This document shows, one piece after another, positions 38,746 to 49,611 of a stretch of 64,000 bases of DNA; the first letter of the stretch is position 1; the number at the start of each line of letters is the position of its first letter. The DNA is from Macrotrachela quadricornifera (taxonomy: Eukaryota; Rotifera; Eurotatoria; Philodinida; Philodinidae): contig JAJEKB010001148.1 of NCBI GenBank assembly GCA_022393335.1, positions 94,606 to 158,605 of the forward strand, given 5' to 3'. A program made the position numbers and the translations under genes. Under the pieces are notes generated by a model. It was not told the origin of the DNA, did not search any database, and saw only the letters and a list, made by a program, of their open reading frames with translations.

Positions 38746-40140
38746 TTTATTATATTAATTATTATCTTCTATTTTTTTTCTTTTTTGGTGGTGCATCAGA
38801 TAGTTCATTCTGTTTTTTTTTGGCATTTGTAATCGCTTATATTTTATTATCATCGGTTAACGTTTTTAAAAATAAAATGTGAAGGGATTTAATTAACAGA
38901 ATAATATTTATTCTTACCAAAACATTCAGATTTATTAATAAGTTGAAGGAAAATATTTTCTCTAGCATTTAGATACGAGTAGAATGTTGTAATGTTTTTT
39001 CTGCAATATCCAAGGTGTCACCAAGAACAATTTGTTCTTTGTAGAATATTGATAATTGAAACTTCTAAATCGTATTTGAATATTGTCTTTTGGACTCTGT
39101 AAGAAAGAGTACATGTGAAAACTTGCATTAGAACAAGGTTTCATATCTTAGAATTATAAATTAATTTAGTATCGTTCAATTGTTTACATTTATATAAATG
39201 TACTTTAATCGAGATTTATGAATTGAATATAAACAAAAGTTTAAAAAAATTTCTCTCTTTACGAATTTTTAAATATATTGCATTTCTCAAGGCTAATTAT
39301 CTTTTTCTTACATAATCACCAGGATAACATTGACATTAAAATCGAAATTAATTGATTATTAAAAAACTTATTTTTTCATTTAAATTTCCCAATATAATTA
39401 AATAAATAAAATATACCAGGAGATGCAGTGTGAAAAGCTCTGCAATCTACATACGATCGCTTTTTTTATTGCTGCACTTTTTACTTTTAAAATATTTAAA
39501 ATTTTGACCATTTTCAAAGCAAAAAGTTCAACCATAAAAACAGTAATTTTATGTAAATTGCAGATCTTTTTACACTGCCTCTCCTGATATATTTTGATAA
39601 AATGATATTATTATTTAATACCTATATGATTGTATTTGAAAAAAAAACAACTTTTTTCTATCTTCATATGAAAATGTATAATTTATATTGTATTTTTTCG
39701 AAATAAATATCACAAATAACATCCGGAAAAATTAATATATTTAATTATTAGGCAAACATATTTTTGTACACTAATTATTCTTTCATTATCATAATATTAT
39801 ATTTTTTTTATTTTAATAAATTCTATAGTAATTAAAAAATGAACGAATCATCAAATAAAATTATTAAAAGAATTATTTCATTAAGTTATAATTTAATAAT
39901 TCAATAAGAAATAAATAATTAAGAATGTACTTTTGTTTTTTTCTTAAGAATTATTTTTTATTAAGCAGTATAGTTAATAATATTATAAAATATGTTATCT
40001 ATGTGAAAGATATTATTATAAATCGAATATACATGATATAGTTTGATTGAATTGATGACCTAGAATGTTTATTGTTATTGAAAGCCCAGGAAATAGAAAA
40101 AAGAATGTACGGAAAATGTCATCGAGTGAATTAAAATAGA
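38746..40140. other. Intergenic region after DCTN2
   Basis: AT-rich. Holds one MITE (39411-39591). The minus open frame at 38962-39144 is not convincing. No gene seen. Confidence 0.6.
39411..39591. mobile_element. MITE with 40-bp inverted ends, possibly Tc1/mariner type
   Basis: Left ATATACCAGGAGATGCAGTG and, on the other strand from the right, ATATATCAGGAGAGGCAGTG continue as inverted repeats for about 40 bp (GAAAAGCTCTGCAATCTACA against AAAAAGATCTGCAATTTACA). TA dinucleotides flank both ends, suggesting a TA target site. Length about 180 bp, non-coding. Confidence 0.8.
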
Positions 40141-40345
40141 TTCATTCTTTTGTTTTCTATTGTCTAAAATGACTAAATCACGAAAGAGAGTGATGATATA
40201 TGTCATCATATCTTTGTTCAGTGAAATAAGTACGTCGAAATAAAAGAGTATGTAGTAATGACCTAGATATATTCGTTCTATGGTTGATATAGTATAAATA
40301 GCGATTTAAATTTGTAAATAAAACATACATCATCACACAGCATCT
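40141..40345 (+). promoter_or_regulatory. Promoter block of secreted cassette gene A
   Basis: Carries the shared order of motifs TTCATTCTTTTGTTTTCTAT, TGTCTAAAATGACTAAATCA, AAGAGAGTGATGATATATG, TAATGACCTAGATATATTCG and a TATA box TATAAATA (40293-40300). The likely transcription start region is CATACATCATCACACAG, followed by a 5'UTR intron (GTAAGTTTATTT...TTTAATAG). The same order occurs before genes B, C and D. Confidence 0.8.
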
Positions 40346-40467
40346 TCTATTTATCTATATTCAGTAAGTTTATTTATTTATTTATCATATTTAATTTAAT
40401 TTATTTTTATTTTTATTTAATAGAATATTTCTCTTTGTATAAATAATAATTTATTATTTAATTAACA

Positions 40468-40845
40468 ATGAAATTTGTTTTACTTTGTTTATTAATCTTG
40501 TGTAGCATTATGTTATCACAAGCAGGTTCGTTTTTATTTTTATTTTTCATATACTTTACTATATATATATTTTCATTTGTAGTTCAATATCGTCTTCGTA
40601 AAGTATTCCATGATAGCTCATCAAGTGAACAAATCTATACTGATGCAGCTGGAAATACTCGTTTTGGTAAAGTTCGATATTATGCTGAACCTGTTGCCAA
40701 TACTGGTAACTTAGTTGGCAATACTAACAACTTATTATCTCTCAGAGGAGTTCCAACAACTGATAAAGACTCCACAGTAACTGAAAAAGATCCATTAGTA
40801 ACTGAAAAAGATCCATTAGTAACTGATAAATTGCCAATCGTTTAA
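40468..40845 (+). CDS. Secreted cassette gene A, TEKDPLV-repeat protein
   Basis: Exon 1 encodes a signal peptide (MKFVLLCLLILCSIMLSQA). A phase-1 intron (GTTCGTTTTT...TTTGTAG) follows, and exon 2 gives VQYRLRKVFHDSSSSEQIYT, then YYAEPVANTGNLVGNTNNLL and an acidic repeat, VTEKDPL x2 with flanking variants. The stop is at 40843. Past the stop the frame stays open (YRKTGK), runs into a donor at 40865 and, after an acceptor at 40922, gives NEQK-stop at 40936. That matches the last exon of gene C, so the stop looks like a later truncation. Function unknown. It shares promoter, exon layout and 3' end with genes B-D. Confidence 0.75.
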   Translation: MKFVLLCLLILCSIMLSQAGSFLFLFFIYFTIYIFSFVVQYRLRKVFHDSSSSEQIYTDAAGNTRFGKVRYYAEPVANTGNLVGNTNNLLSLRGVPTTDKDSTVTEKDPLVTEKDPLVTDKLPIV

Positions 40846-40948
40846 TATCGTAAAACTGGTAAAAGTATGTTTTATTTATCTTTCTAAAATTTTATTTATT
40901 ATATATATTTATTTATATTTAGATGAACAAAAATAATCAAAATAATTT

Positions 40949-40998
40949 TTACGGATTGTTGAAGTCATTTAAATAATCTTCAAAACAATCATCTGTAA
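40949..40998 (+). promoter_or_regulatory. 3'UTR stem-loop of gene A
   Basis: TTACGGATTGTTGAAG pairs with CTTCAAAACAATCATCTGTAA across a 13-base loop, with short bulges. The same element is in the 3'UTR of gene C with paired changes. Confidence 0.7.
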
Positions 40999-41038
40999 TA
41001 AATATCGTTCATATTTTTCTTTTTTTGATTAATTAAAA

Positions 41039-41095
41039 TGTGTGGTGCTGTGAATATCTTTTTCTTTTTTCTTTCTGTAATTCAATAAACTTTTG
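41039..41095 (+). promoter_or_regulatory. Shared 3' end and poly(A) signal of gene A
   Basis: TGTGTGGTGCTGTG followed by AATTCAATAAA (signal 41084-41089). Genes B, C and D end with TGTGTGAT... and AAATTCAATAAA at 43209, 45778 and 50407. Confidence 0.75.
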
Positions 41096-42409
41096 TCAAA
41101 TTAATGCAGTTAACATAACTATAAATGATTTCTTTTTTTTCATATATTCATTATCGATCATTTCATTCAAATATTAGAAAATATTTATTGAATTTTTATT
41201 CAATCGAAAATTTGATTTTAACAAATGTTAAAATATATTTTAAAGAATTTCGAAATTATTTAAAGCAATTATGATAAAATTATATTGCTATGTATAATAC
41301 ATTAGTTTGTTCATTAATTTAAAATTTGTTTTTATTTGAATTAAGTGTGATTATATAAAGTAATAAAAGTTAGAATAGCTTTAAAAAATTTAATCGTTAT
41401 TTGTATAGTTAACAAACGATAATATAGACAAAAAAAAATATGAATACATGTAATATTCTATGTGTAATCAACTAATAATAATTTTTTTTTTCTATGAAAA
41501 TATTGACTGATTATGTACCAATGTTTGTATTCAAATTTTAAAATATTATTGAGAAAGATTTATCGAATTTTATATTGAACTACATAATATTGATTAGTAT
41601 ATGAATTTGTATTTTTTTTTTCAACAATAAATTTGTTTATTTTAATATAATGATCTTATTATTTATTGAATATATTATTATTCTATTGGGGAAAAACACT
41701 TTTAATTTCTTCATAGAAATATTGAAAATATATAATTCATATTGCATTTTATTTGATATGTATTCAAAAGTGGTTAAGTAAAGAATCAAAAATTGGAAGG
41801 AAGATATGTAGACAATACCTATCATTATGATGTAATTATTGAGAAAAATTATAAAATTTTTAACAATTCAAGTAATATATACTTCTGTGCAGGAGTCTTG
41901 ATTTCGATTTGTATGATTGTTGATAATGTGTTTTAAAAAAAAAAATCAATTTATCTACAGAAGGAATTATTTGTTATTAATTTTGAGATGAAATATATCT
42001 TGAAATAATTTGAGTTTGTAACAAAAAATAAATCATGATTAATATCTAATTTTCAGAATATATTCATTTCATATTGTGTATTATAAAATGAAGAAGAATT
42101 TAAAATCAAATTCTTTTAAAAAAATCATAAAGAATGTTAGATTTTTTTAAAACTTGAAATGGTTAAGGAATTAGTTAGTAAACTGTTGTTTAATGATTCA
42201 AGAGAAAATGAATAAATAAGAAAATGTGTTTTTTTTATCTGAAAAATATCAAACAACATTTAATCTACATCGAAGATACAAATATAATTCAAATATAGCG
42301 TAGGTGATTCAGTACACTATGCGATTATAGATAGAGGATTCTTTGTTAGTAGATATATATGTTAAACAACAATACAGAATATTCAAGATATCTTATAAAG
42401 TCAATGAAT
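41096..42409. other. Spacer between cassette genes A and B
   Basis: AT-rich with no gene seen. The last 150 bases before the gene B promoter (from about 42255) resemble the sequence upstream of gene D (from about 49490), so the duplicated unit extends past the promoter. Confidence 0.6.
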
Positions 42410-42612
42410 ACGTATTCATTCTTTTGTTTTGACTGACTAACATAAATAAATGTAAAAAGAGAGTGATAATATATATCTCTTAGTAAAATAAATTGACCTA
42501 GATGTAAAAGAATGTTTATGTAACAATGACTTTGATGTATTTGTTCTTTGTTCATATTTCTATAAATGTTGATAGAAATTTATAGAAAAATCATATACAT
42601 CATCACAAAATT
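42410..42612 (+). promoter_or_regulatory. Promoter block of secreted cassette gene B
   Basis: GTATTCATTCTTTTGTTTTG, ACTGACTAACATAAATAAAT, AAAGAGAGTGATAATATATA, TTGACCTAGATGTAAAAGAA, TATA box TATAAATG (42561-42568) and the start region ATACATCATCACA. A 5'UTR intron (GTAAGTATATTG...CTTTTAG) follows. Confidence 0.8.
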
Positions 42613-42711
42613 ATCTTGAAACTTTCTAAATTGTGTAAGTATATTGATTTATTTTCATATTTATTCTATGTTCATTTTTTCTTTTAGAAAACTTTATCAA
42701 TAAAAGCAATA

Positions 42712-43066
42712 ATGAATATGAAATTAATTATCAATTATATTATACTTGCTTTAGCTCTTATCTTTACATGTGGCTTTGTTGAAGAAGGTATATTGTTATC
42801 ATAAGATCAATAATATAAATAACATAGTTTTATTTGTAGCTGTTGCTCAGCGACGTGGTGGTGGCGGTGGTCACTATCGTGGTGGCGGTGGTCGTGGCGG
42901 TGGTGGTCACTATCGTGGTGGTCACTATCGTGGTGGTGGTGGTCGTGGCGGTAGTCGTGGCGGTAGTCGTGGCGGTGGTCGTGGCGGCTATGGTGGTGGT
43001 AAGTGTTTTTTGTCTGTTATACAATCTATTGATAGTATTTTTGAATTTTTAGGATATCGTCGCTAA
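42712..43066 (+). CDS. Secreted cassette gene B, Gly/Arg/His/Tyr-rich protein
   Basis: Exon 1 encodes the signal peptide MNMKLIINYIILALALIFTC plus GFVEE, ending in phase 1 at the donor GTATATTGTTATC. Exon 2 gives AVAQRRGGGGGHYRGGGGRG and further HYRGG and RGGS units. A second phase-1 intron (GTAAGTG...TTTTTAG) leads to the final codons GYRR-stop at 43066. The mature part is about 60 residues, strongly basic and glycine-rich, and might be a structural or antimicrobial-type peptide; that is a guess. The long opposite-strand frame at 42830-43024 is a product of the repeat. The signal exon is nearly identical to that of gene D. Confidence 0.8.
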
Positions 43067-43081
43067 TAAGCAACATGGCTT

Positions 43082-43107
43082 ATATCGACAATTGGATTTG
43101 TCGATAT
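43082..43107 (+). promoter_or_regulatory. 3'UTR hairpin of gene B
   Basis: ATATCGACAA and TTGTCGATAT form a perfect 10-bp stem with loop TTGGAT, 16 bases after the stop. The sequence differs from the A/C stem-loop. Confidence 0.6.
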
Positions 43108-43219
43108 TGAAATAATGAAAAAAAAAGTTTTGCTTCATTAAATTTGTTAATTTTTTTGTTATTTCTCTGAATGTGTGATAGTATAATAATCTTTTTTTGA
43201 TTAAATTCAATAAAATCTC

Positions 43220-44899
43220 TTCAAATAATAGCTTAAACAAAAACTTTACTGATATATTTGCATAATCTCGCTCAGAATTGTTAATAAGAAAAATTATGAA
43301 AAGGAAATTTTTCAATAATTATAACTTGTATAGATATTATTCTTATCATCAGCTGCTATTTCTATATATATTTTCAAAGCATAAAATATATTATTTATCA
43401 TTAAATTAATTTCAGTTGAATATATAAGAAATATAATGTCTAGAAATAGTTTTTTTAAATCTAAATATTCGATTCAATTTCAAATGATTTTATTTTCATA
43501 TTAATTGTTCATGAATTTTAATTATGTATAATAGTTAAAGTAGAATTAAAAAGAATATATTTATCTTTAAAAAATATTGATTTAGTACTAAAAGTCAAAA
43601 TTTCAAAGATTTGAAAATTTTTTCTTTCGATTCGAATAGACACAGCAGTTCTATACTGACTGACTGAATAAAATATTTCGATGACAGAATATATTTTTTT
43701 AATTCTTATATAATGATTATCACTGAAAATCTGTACTTTGCACTCGTAAAATAATTTTAATACTTTCAAATATATATATTTTTTTTTATTGTATTTATTG
43801 ATGATAAATATTTTGTTAATACATAATTATAAGTAATATTTGTTTGTACAGTTAAGAAAAGGTTAAAATAAATAGATAAATATAATATTATGTGTTTTGG
43901 AAATACAGAAAAAAATATTTTTCTATATGTTTCTCTTTCTTCATAAGAATACTGACTATTCGGATATTAATGTTGGTAATCAAACTCTATACTGTAATTT
44001 TCATAATTCCAATATAAAATAATCTGAATAGTATAATGATTTTCTTGCATATACATGATAGAAAATGATTTATTTGATTGTATATAATAAATTAACACAT
44101 ATTATTGATAATGATAAATAATAAACATTTATTTCAGTTAGTATATGTTATGATTAAACAATAATATGAACTTTGAACTCAATGTTTTTATTATACTATA
44201 AGTACATTATTGTCTTATTACGAAAAATTCTTTTATTCATGCCTATGAAAGTCAGGAACAGATAAATGATATCGTATTTTTATTACTTTGAGATAAGTAA
44301 TACAGGGTCATGGTGATCGAAATGTCTATTTAAAAAAATTATTTTATATTTCATTTAAATTAGACTGAAAAAAATCTTTTTGTGTTAGAGATGAAAAATT
44401 TTGTATCATTAGTTTTAAAATGAAAAGAATCTTCCAATGATTGACGTATATAGAAAAAAAATAAATCAGTATCAACGATTAATTTTATGTCTAGACTCGT
44501 TTTATATCACAAATCACGTGAATTGAAAATGTTTATAATAAAATTTTAGTGGAAGACTCTAGCGAATGTTAAGCTTTCTTTCGCTGAAACATAATGTGAA
44601 ATTATTTCAGAAAGTTGTTATTTGAAGCTTCACGAAATAAATAAATAAGCACATGCCTTTTCTCTTGCTATTGATACTCCCTAGATTTACTCTTAAAAAC
44701 TTCAATCAATTTACGAATACAATAGTTGTTGACATTGCATAGGGTTTCATCTATGCAAGAAAGCATATGCACAACTTAAATACGTATCATATTTGATTTA
44801 TCGATCAAAATCATAGTTATGAGTGATAACTTTTTCCTCTTCGAAAAGAAATAAAGAATAAAGAATATTCGAGACAGTTTCACCGAATATATCAGTGCA
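43220..44899. other. Spacer between cassette genes B and C
   Basis: AT-rich, no gene seen. A stretch near 44060-44200 resembles one near 48900-49040 (both contain ATAAATAATAAATATTT-like and TTAGTATRT segments), suggesting duplicated flanks. The minus frame at 44776-45096 only reads the gene C promoter backwards. Confidence 0.55.
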
Positions 44900-45105
44900 T
44901 GTTCGTTCTTTTGTCTTCGACTGACTAAAATGACTAAATAAAAAAAGAGAGTGATAACATATAATATTATATCATTGTTTACTAAAACAGAGTGATCTAA
45001 ATAAAAGAATATATAATAATGATTTATACACATGGACACTTTGTTCATCCCTCTATAAATACCGGTAATATTCATGAAATAAACATACATTATCACACAG
45101 TTGTC
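44900..45105 (+). promoter_or_regulatory. Promoter block of secreted cassette gene C
   Basis: GTTCGTTCTTTTGTCTTCGA, CTGACTAAAATGACTAAATA, AAAGAGAGTGATAACATATA, TCATTGTTTACTAAAAC, a TATA box TATAAAT (45054-45060) and ACATACATTATCACACAG. TGTTTAC is a forkhead-type core also present twice in gene D's promoter. A 5'UTR intron ends TTTTTAATAG at about 45180. Confidence 0.8.
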
Positions 45106-45211
45106 TTCGATCTTTTTAAACTATGTATGTATATTTATTTCTTTATCTATTCATCTTAGTTTTTATCTTATTTTTAATAGAAAAATTGTACCCATCAAAA
45201 TAACAATAATC

Positions 45212-45642
45212 ATGTCATCGATTATTAAATATGTTTTACTCGCCTTGGTTGTCTTGTATGCGAGTGACTATTCACAAGCCGGTTCGTTTTATTTTTACTA
45301 ATCTTTTTCTATAGTTTATTATTTATGTTTTTAGCTGCTATTGCTGAAAATGGATGGAATTTAGCTGAAAATGGATGGGCACTAAATAGTGATCATACTG
45401 CTAAACGCCGTGAAGCTGGTACTGATAATGGATGGAATTTAGCTGAAAATGGATGGCCATTAAATAATGACCACACTGCTAAACGTCGTGAAGCTCGAGC
45501 TGAAAATGGATGGAATTTNNNNNNNNNNCTGAAAATGGATGGAATTTAGCTGATAACGGATGGCCATTAACTAATAAAGGTATGCACTCTTTCTCTTTTT
45601 AACACTTTATTTATTATATCTTTATATTAAGGTGAACAATGA
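45212..45642 (+). CDS. Secreted cassette gene C, NGW-repeat precursor (assembly gap inside)
   Basis: The signal peptide is MSSIIKYVLLALVVLYASDY plus SQA, ending in phase 1 at the donor GTTCGTTTTAT, the same as in gene A. Exon 2 is built of repeats: ENGWNLAENGWALNSDHTAK then RREAG, ENGWPLNNDHTA-KRR-EA, and further ENGWN units. Lys-Arg-Arg between units is a classic prohormone-convertase site, so a multi-copy peptide precursor is plausible. Ten Ns (45519-45528) interrupt the repeat; the true copy number is unknown and the frame across the gap cannot be trusted, although both sides read in the same repeat. Exon 2 ends LTNK-G in phase 1 at 45579; the last exon gives EQ-stop. Confidence 0.78.
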
Positions 45643-45657
45643 TAAACAAAACGATTT

Positions 45658-45705
45658 TTACGGATTGTTGAAGTCATATATCATCTCGAAAACAATTATC
45701 CGTAA
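45658..45705 (+). promoter_or_regulatory. 3'UTR stem-loop of gene C
   Basis: TTACGGATTGTT pairs with AACAATTATCCGTAA (a 3-base bulge), sixteen bases after the stop. Where gene A has a G-U pair (CGG with CTG), gene C has G-C, which supports RNA pairing under selection. Confidence 0.7.
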
Positions 45706-46608
45706 TCTAAATCATTTATTTTTCTCATTTTTCCTTTTAATGTGTGATGTTGTGATTATTTATTTTCTCTCAAATTCAATAAATTATATTTAAATAATGG
45801 AATAAAAACAATTTTCATGATATTCTTTCATGTTTAATGTCTATCACAACTTTTAAATGTTAGAAAACATCTATTAAATTTTTTTTGACTTAAACTTGGA
45901 TTTTGTCTTACTTTTGACTTTGAGAAATATCAAATATTTTGAAGAATGCCTAATTTATTTTAGGAGAAAATAAACACTTATGATAGAATTTGAATATTGG
46001 AATACTTAAATTAAATTGTAATGTGCAATATATTAGTTTATCCATCGATTTGATACATGTATTACGTACAATTAAGCCATTATTCGAAGACATAGAACAA
46101 AATTGCAAAGTTGTCAAAACTATAATATGTGTATAAATGATAAACAATTTTATAATGTAATCAACACTAAAAAGCTTTTTCTTTTTAAATCTTGGATGCT
46201 AATGAAGAGGTGTGAAATTTTCTTTATGTAAATTCATTTGTCATGAACGTTCTCACATCCATACAATCTTTTTTTGTTCTATTTTTTTCAAATGGCAGTT
46301 TGATCAAGCTGTATAGATTGAGTATAAAAATGGTTTAAACGTAAGAAAATCCTAAATACACCATGTACATAAATGACTATCAATTTGATATTGTATATAA
46401 TTCATTAAAAATGCTGCATTATTTTCAAATATTAATATTCATTGCATTAATTGATGATATTCTATCTTGTTAATACATAAAGATACAATCATTATTCGTG
46501 TAGTCAAGAAACAATATTAGACAGGAAAGTACAAAGAAATGACATATCATTTATAACGAAACGATAAAATTTGATATTTCTCTGCTTTATCATTCCTCCA
46601 TGGAAATG

Positions 46609-47114
46609 CAGAGTGTTTCAAAAGTTCGTCAAAAAATATAATTTGAATAATTCGTCATTAACTTAATCGATTTTGATAATCTTTTCGTTATTTGATAGAA
46701 TATTATCGAAAGTTTTATTTTATATAAATTGATTTATGACAGTTCTTCAGATTCATTATTTGTCATTGAAACATATGAACCCACCCATTTCAAAACATGT
46801 ATAAAAACATTCTATGAATTCTTCATCTTGATTATTCTCATTTCCTCATCGAATATTCTTTGATACAGATGCACGCCATTTTAGATAAATTTTAATGCAA
46901 AATAATTTATTGATATGCTGAAAAATGTTCGAAGTAGGTGAGTTCATATGTTTTAATTGTAAATGATGAATTTCATGAACTGTTAAAGTTCAATTTATAT
47001 GAAATAAAAACTTTAGACAATATTCTATCAAATAGCGAAAAAATTATCAAAATCGATTAAGTTAATGACAAGTTCTTCAAATTTTATTTTCCAACAGACC
47101 TTTTGGACATCCTG
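46609..47114. mobile_element. Fold-back element, about 505 bp
   Basis: Arms of about 190 bp are inverted: CAGAGTGTTTCAAAAGTTCG on the left and, reversed from the right, CAGGATGTCCAAAAGGTCTG. Inside both arms are CATTAACTTAATCGATTTTG and CATATGAAC(C/T)CACC. The centre is about 110 bp. The end CAGGRTGTYC-like sequence is common in mariner-type relics. No reading frame. Confidence 0.85.
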
Positions 47115-47472
47115 TATTTGTTATCAGGATGCGAATCTTTACATTCAGATTATTGTACTTACGACATATCAAAAGTAGTGATAGTGACACCTTAATACCG
47201 TTTAGTAAACTAAAGAAGGGAGCTCACCATCTCCTGACCTATTGATTTTTTGACCATTTTACAAAATAAATGAAGATACATATAACTTGAAATTTTCTTG
47301 GAGAACGGATATGTTTTGATGGAATTATGCCTTTCACAAGTTATATATAGATTGAAACTTCTACCCGGTGTGAAATTTCGAAAACTTTTCGAGTACAAGA
47401 TTTTGACTTGTTTTTTTCAGTTAGATAGAGGAACAAAAGTTATATATGCTTTTAAATTTTTGTGACATAATG

Positions 47473-47628
47473 GTTCAGGATATATACCTTTTTCTACTTG
47501 AGTACAAGCCGTTTTATTCTCAAACGCATAAAAATCTATAAAAAAAGTAGAAAATTGGAAGTTTTTGCATATCAGAAAAATTCAAAACAATATACCTCTT
47601 ATGTAAAAAAAGGTATATATATCCTGAA
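47473..47628. repeat. Short inverted repeat inside the fold-back centre
   Basis: TTCAGGATATATACCTTTTT at 47472 and its complement AAAAAGGTATATATATCCTG at 47608 enclose about 115 bp. Confidence 0.7.
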
Positions 47629-48080
47629 GCATTATATATATAGTTTTGTAGAGAATTTAATTCACTACAAATTGGAATGTAAGAAAAAAATGTTTTAATT
47701 AACTTTTGGATAAAAATTTTCGTTGAAATACTTAAGAAATCGAACTTTAGGCAAGAGTACAAACATATTTAATAAATAATCAGCAAATTCAGTCATTTTA
47801 TTGAAGAACAAGATAGAATTTTAGATACAGTTTTAAATTCTCTATCGAATGGTGTATTTTGAAATAAGTTGTCATGCTATTAAACGTAAAAAAATATCGA
47901 TTTTTGAAAAAGAAAAAACATTCTGGGCAGGAGTCTCAATCTACATATAAGTTGTGAAAGGTGTAATTCCGTCAAAACATATTCGTTCTCCAAGAAAATT
48001 TCAGGTTATACGCAGTTTCATTTGCCCTATAAAATAGTCAAAAAAATCAATAGGTTAGGGGCGGTCAGCCCTCCTTAAAG

Positions 48081-48759
48081 ATACTCTCTTTCTATGTAGT
48101 CTAATAGAGAAAAAGAGCTCTATCTTTCTATGCTATTTTATCATACTTCAGATAATATAATAATAATAAAATATCAATAAGACCTATTTTTCTGTCGTAT
48201 GTGCCGCTTCCACATTTATACTATTGTCTATTTAGTGGATATTTTTTGAATAATTCTTTCAAGAACCAAGATAGAGAACTGCTGTTTTCATCACCGGAAA
48301 GAGGGGATGACGATGCATTGAATTGTATATCTTTCTAATATTGATTTCTGAAATATTTTTACTCAATTTTCTAACTATCGAATAAATATTTTTTTCTTAA
48401 AATAAAAGGAAAAAAGCATAAAAGTGAGCTTCTTTCATAGACTTTGGTAGAAAATCGTATTTGAGGTTTGATTTTAATGAATATTATTCATCTAAGCCTT
48501 TCGGACTTTGTAGATCTTCTCTTTGTAGTTTGAATCTATACTTGATCATTGAAAATTTATTGTAAACAGCTTACTACATAGGTTAGTTCTTAAAAAATAC
48601 CAATTGAAAACCTCACAAAAAAATACAGATAAGAAAACCCAGCAATACATGACTCAAATGCATCTTATTATCATTATTATATTAGTTGAAATATAATCAA
48701 ATAACCTAGAAAGGTATAGCCTTTTTTTTCTTTATCAGATTATATAGAAAGAAAATTTC
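48081..48759. mobile_element. Nested insert with inverted ends
   Basis: Interrupts the right arm of the 47159-48816 element, shown by lost pairing. Its ends are imperfect inverted repeats (TCTTTCTATGTAGTCTAATA against TTCTTTCTATATAATCTGAT reversed). Boundaries are accurate to about 10 bp. Confidence 0.55.
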
Positions 48760-49611
48760 TTTAAGTTTATTTTACGATATTAATGTGTCACTCTCACTGC
48801 TTTTGATATGTCGTAAATAAAATGATGTTCTAATTGAACAATAAAACAATTCATACAGAATAATTCTTTTTTTCTAGAAGTATTTTTGTAAAAGACTCAT
48901 CTGATTGTTTATAAAAAACTAATACATTAATATTGGTTATCATAAATAATAAATATTTCTTTGAATTAGTATGTCTTATATTTCAACATTCATATGCATT
49001 TTGAAATTACTAATCTTATTATTTAATAACTATACTATTTATTTTATTTGAACAAAATTTATCAATATTAATAGTTAATATTGCATGTTTTTTATTTATA
49101 CACTTAGAAGTTGTCATAGAAAAATCAAATATTGAGAGAAGATCATTAGATATTTTTCGAAAAGTTCAGAAACAAATCATTAATTGCAAACAATATTTGA
49201 CTGACAATTTTATAACTGTTTTTTACTTTGAAACAAACACAAACTTTCAATTTTTCTAGATTGTTGACAAGATTTTTTTTTTGACTAGAAGTTTTCTAAG
49301 AATTATTTAGTAAAGTTATTATTTAATACTCGAATAGAAAATGAATCCATAAAAAAATATAGCTTTTGCTTTTCTAGTCATTCATTTATCTTAGAAATTG
49401 TTTCAAAAAAGAAAAAAGAAAAGGTGTTTATCGAAATAATATCAAGTAACATTCTAGAATATTTCATCCATATGACACATATAGATACAATTCGAATATA
49501 GACTGTATGAACTGATTCAGTTGATACAATGATTAAAAAGAAGATACGTTGTTATTAGATATGTATTAAATAACATAAGTTATTCAAAATATCTTATCTA
49601 ATAGATGAATA

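Larger units (their letters stand above)
47159..48816. mobile_element. Fold-back element, 1.66 kb, interrupted
   Basis: Ends TTACGACATATCAAAAGTAG and, reversed from the right, TTACGACATATCAAAAGCAG. The arms continue through GACCTATTGATTTTTTGACC against AACCTATTGATTTTTTTGAC and TTGGAGAACGGATATGTTTT against its copy at 47970-47990. The right arm is split by a nested insert at about 48081-48759. Confidence 0.8.
45790..49611. other. Spacer between cassette genes C and D, rich in inverted repeats
   Basis: Holds two fold-back elements (46609-47114 and 47159-48816, the second with a nested insert). The remainder is AT-rich. The open frames at 45950, 47210 and 47498-47762 lie on repeats and are not genes. 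Confidence 0.6.

Noticed and set aside
42830..43024. Long Thr/Ala frame opposite the Gly-rich gene
   Set aside because: It is the antisense of a GGT/GGC repeat; promoter, signal peptide and introns all support the plus strand.
44776..45096. 106-codon minus-strand frame
   Set aside because: Reads through the gene C promoter block, which is conserved as a regulatory sequence in four copies.
40949..45705. SECIS element as an explanation for the 3'UTR stem-loop
   Set aside because: No convincing AUGA/GA core and no in-frame UGA needing recoding in genes A or C.
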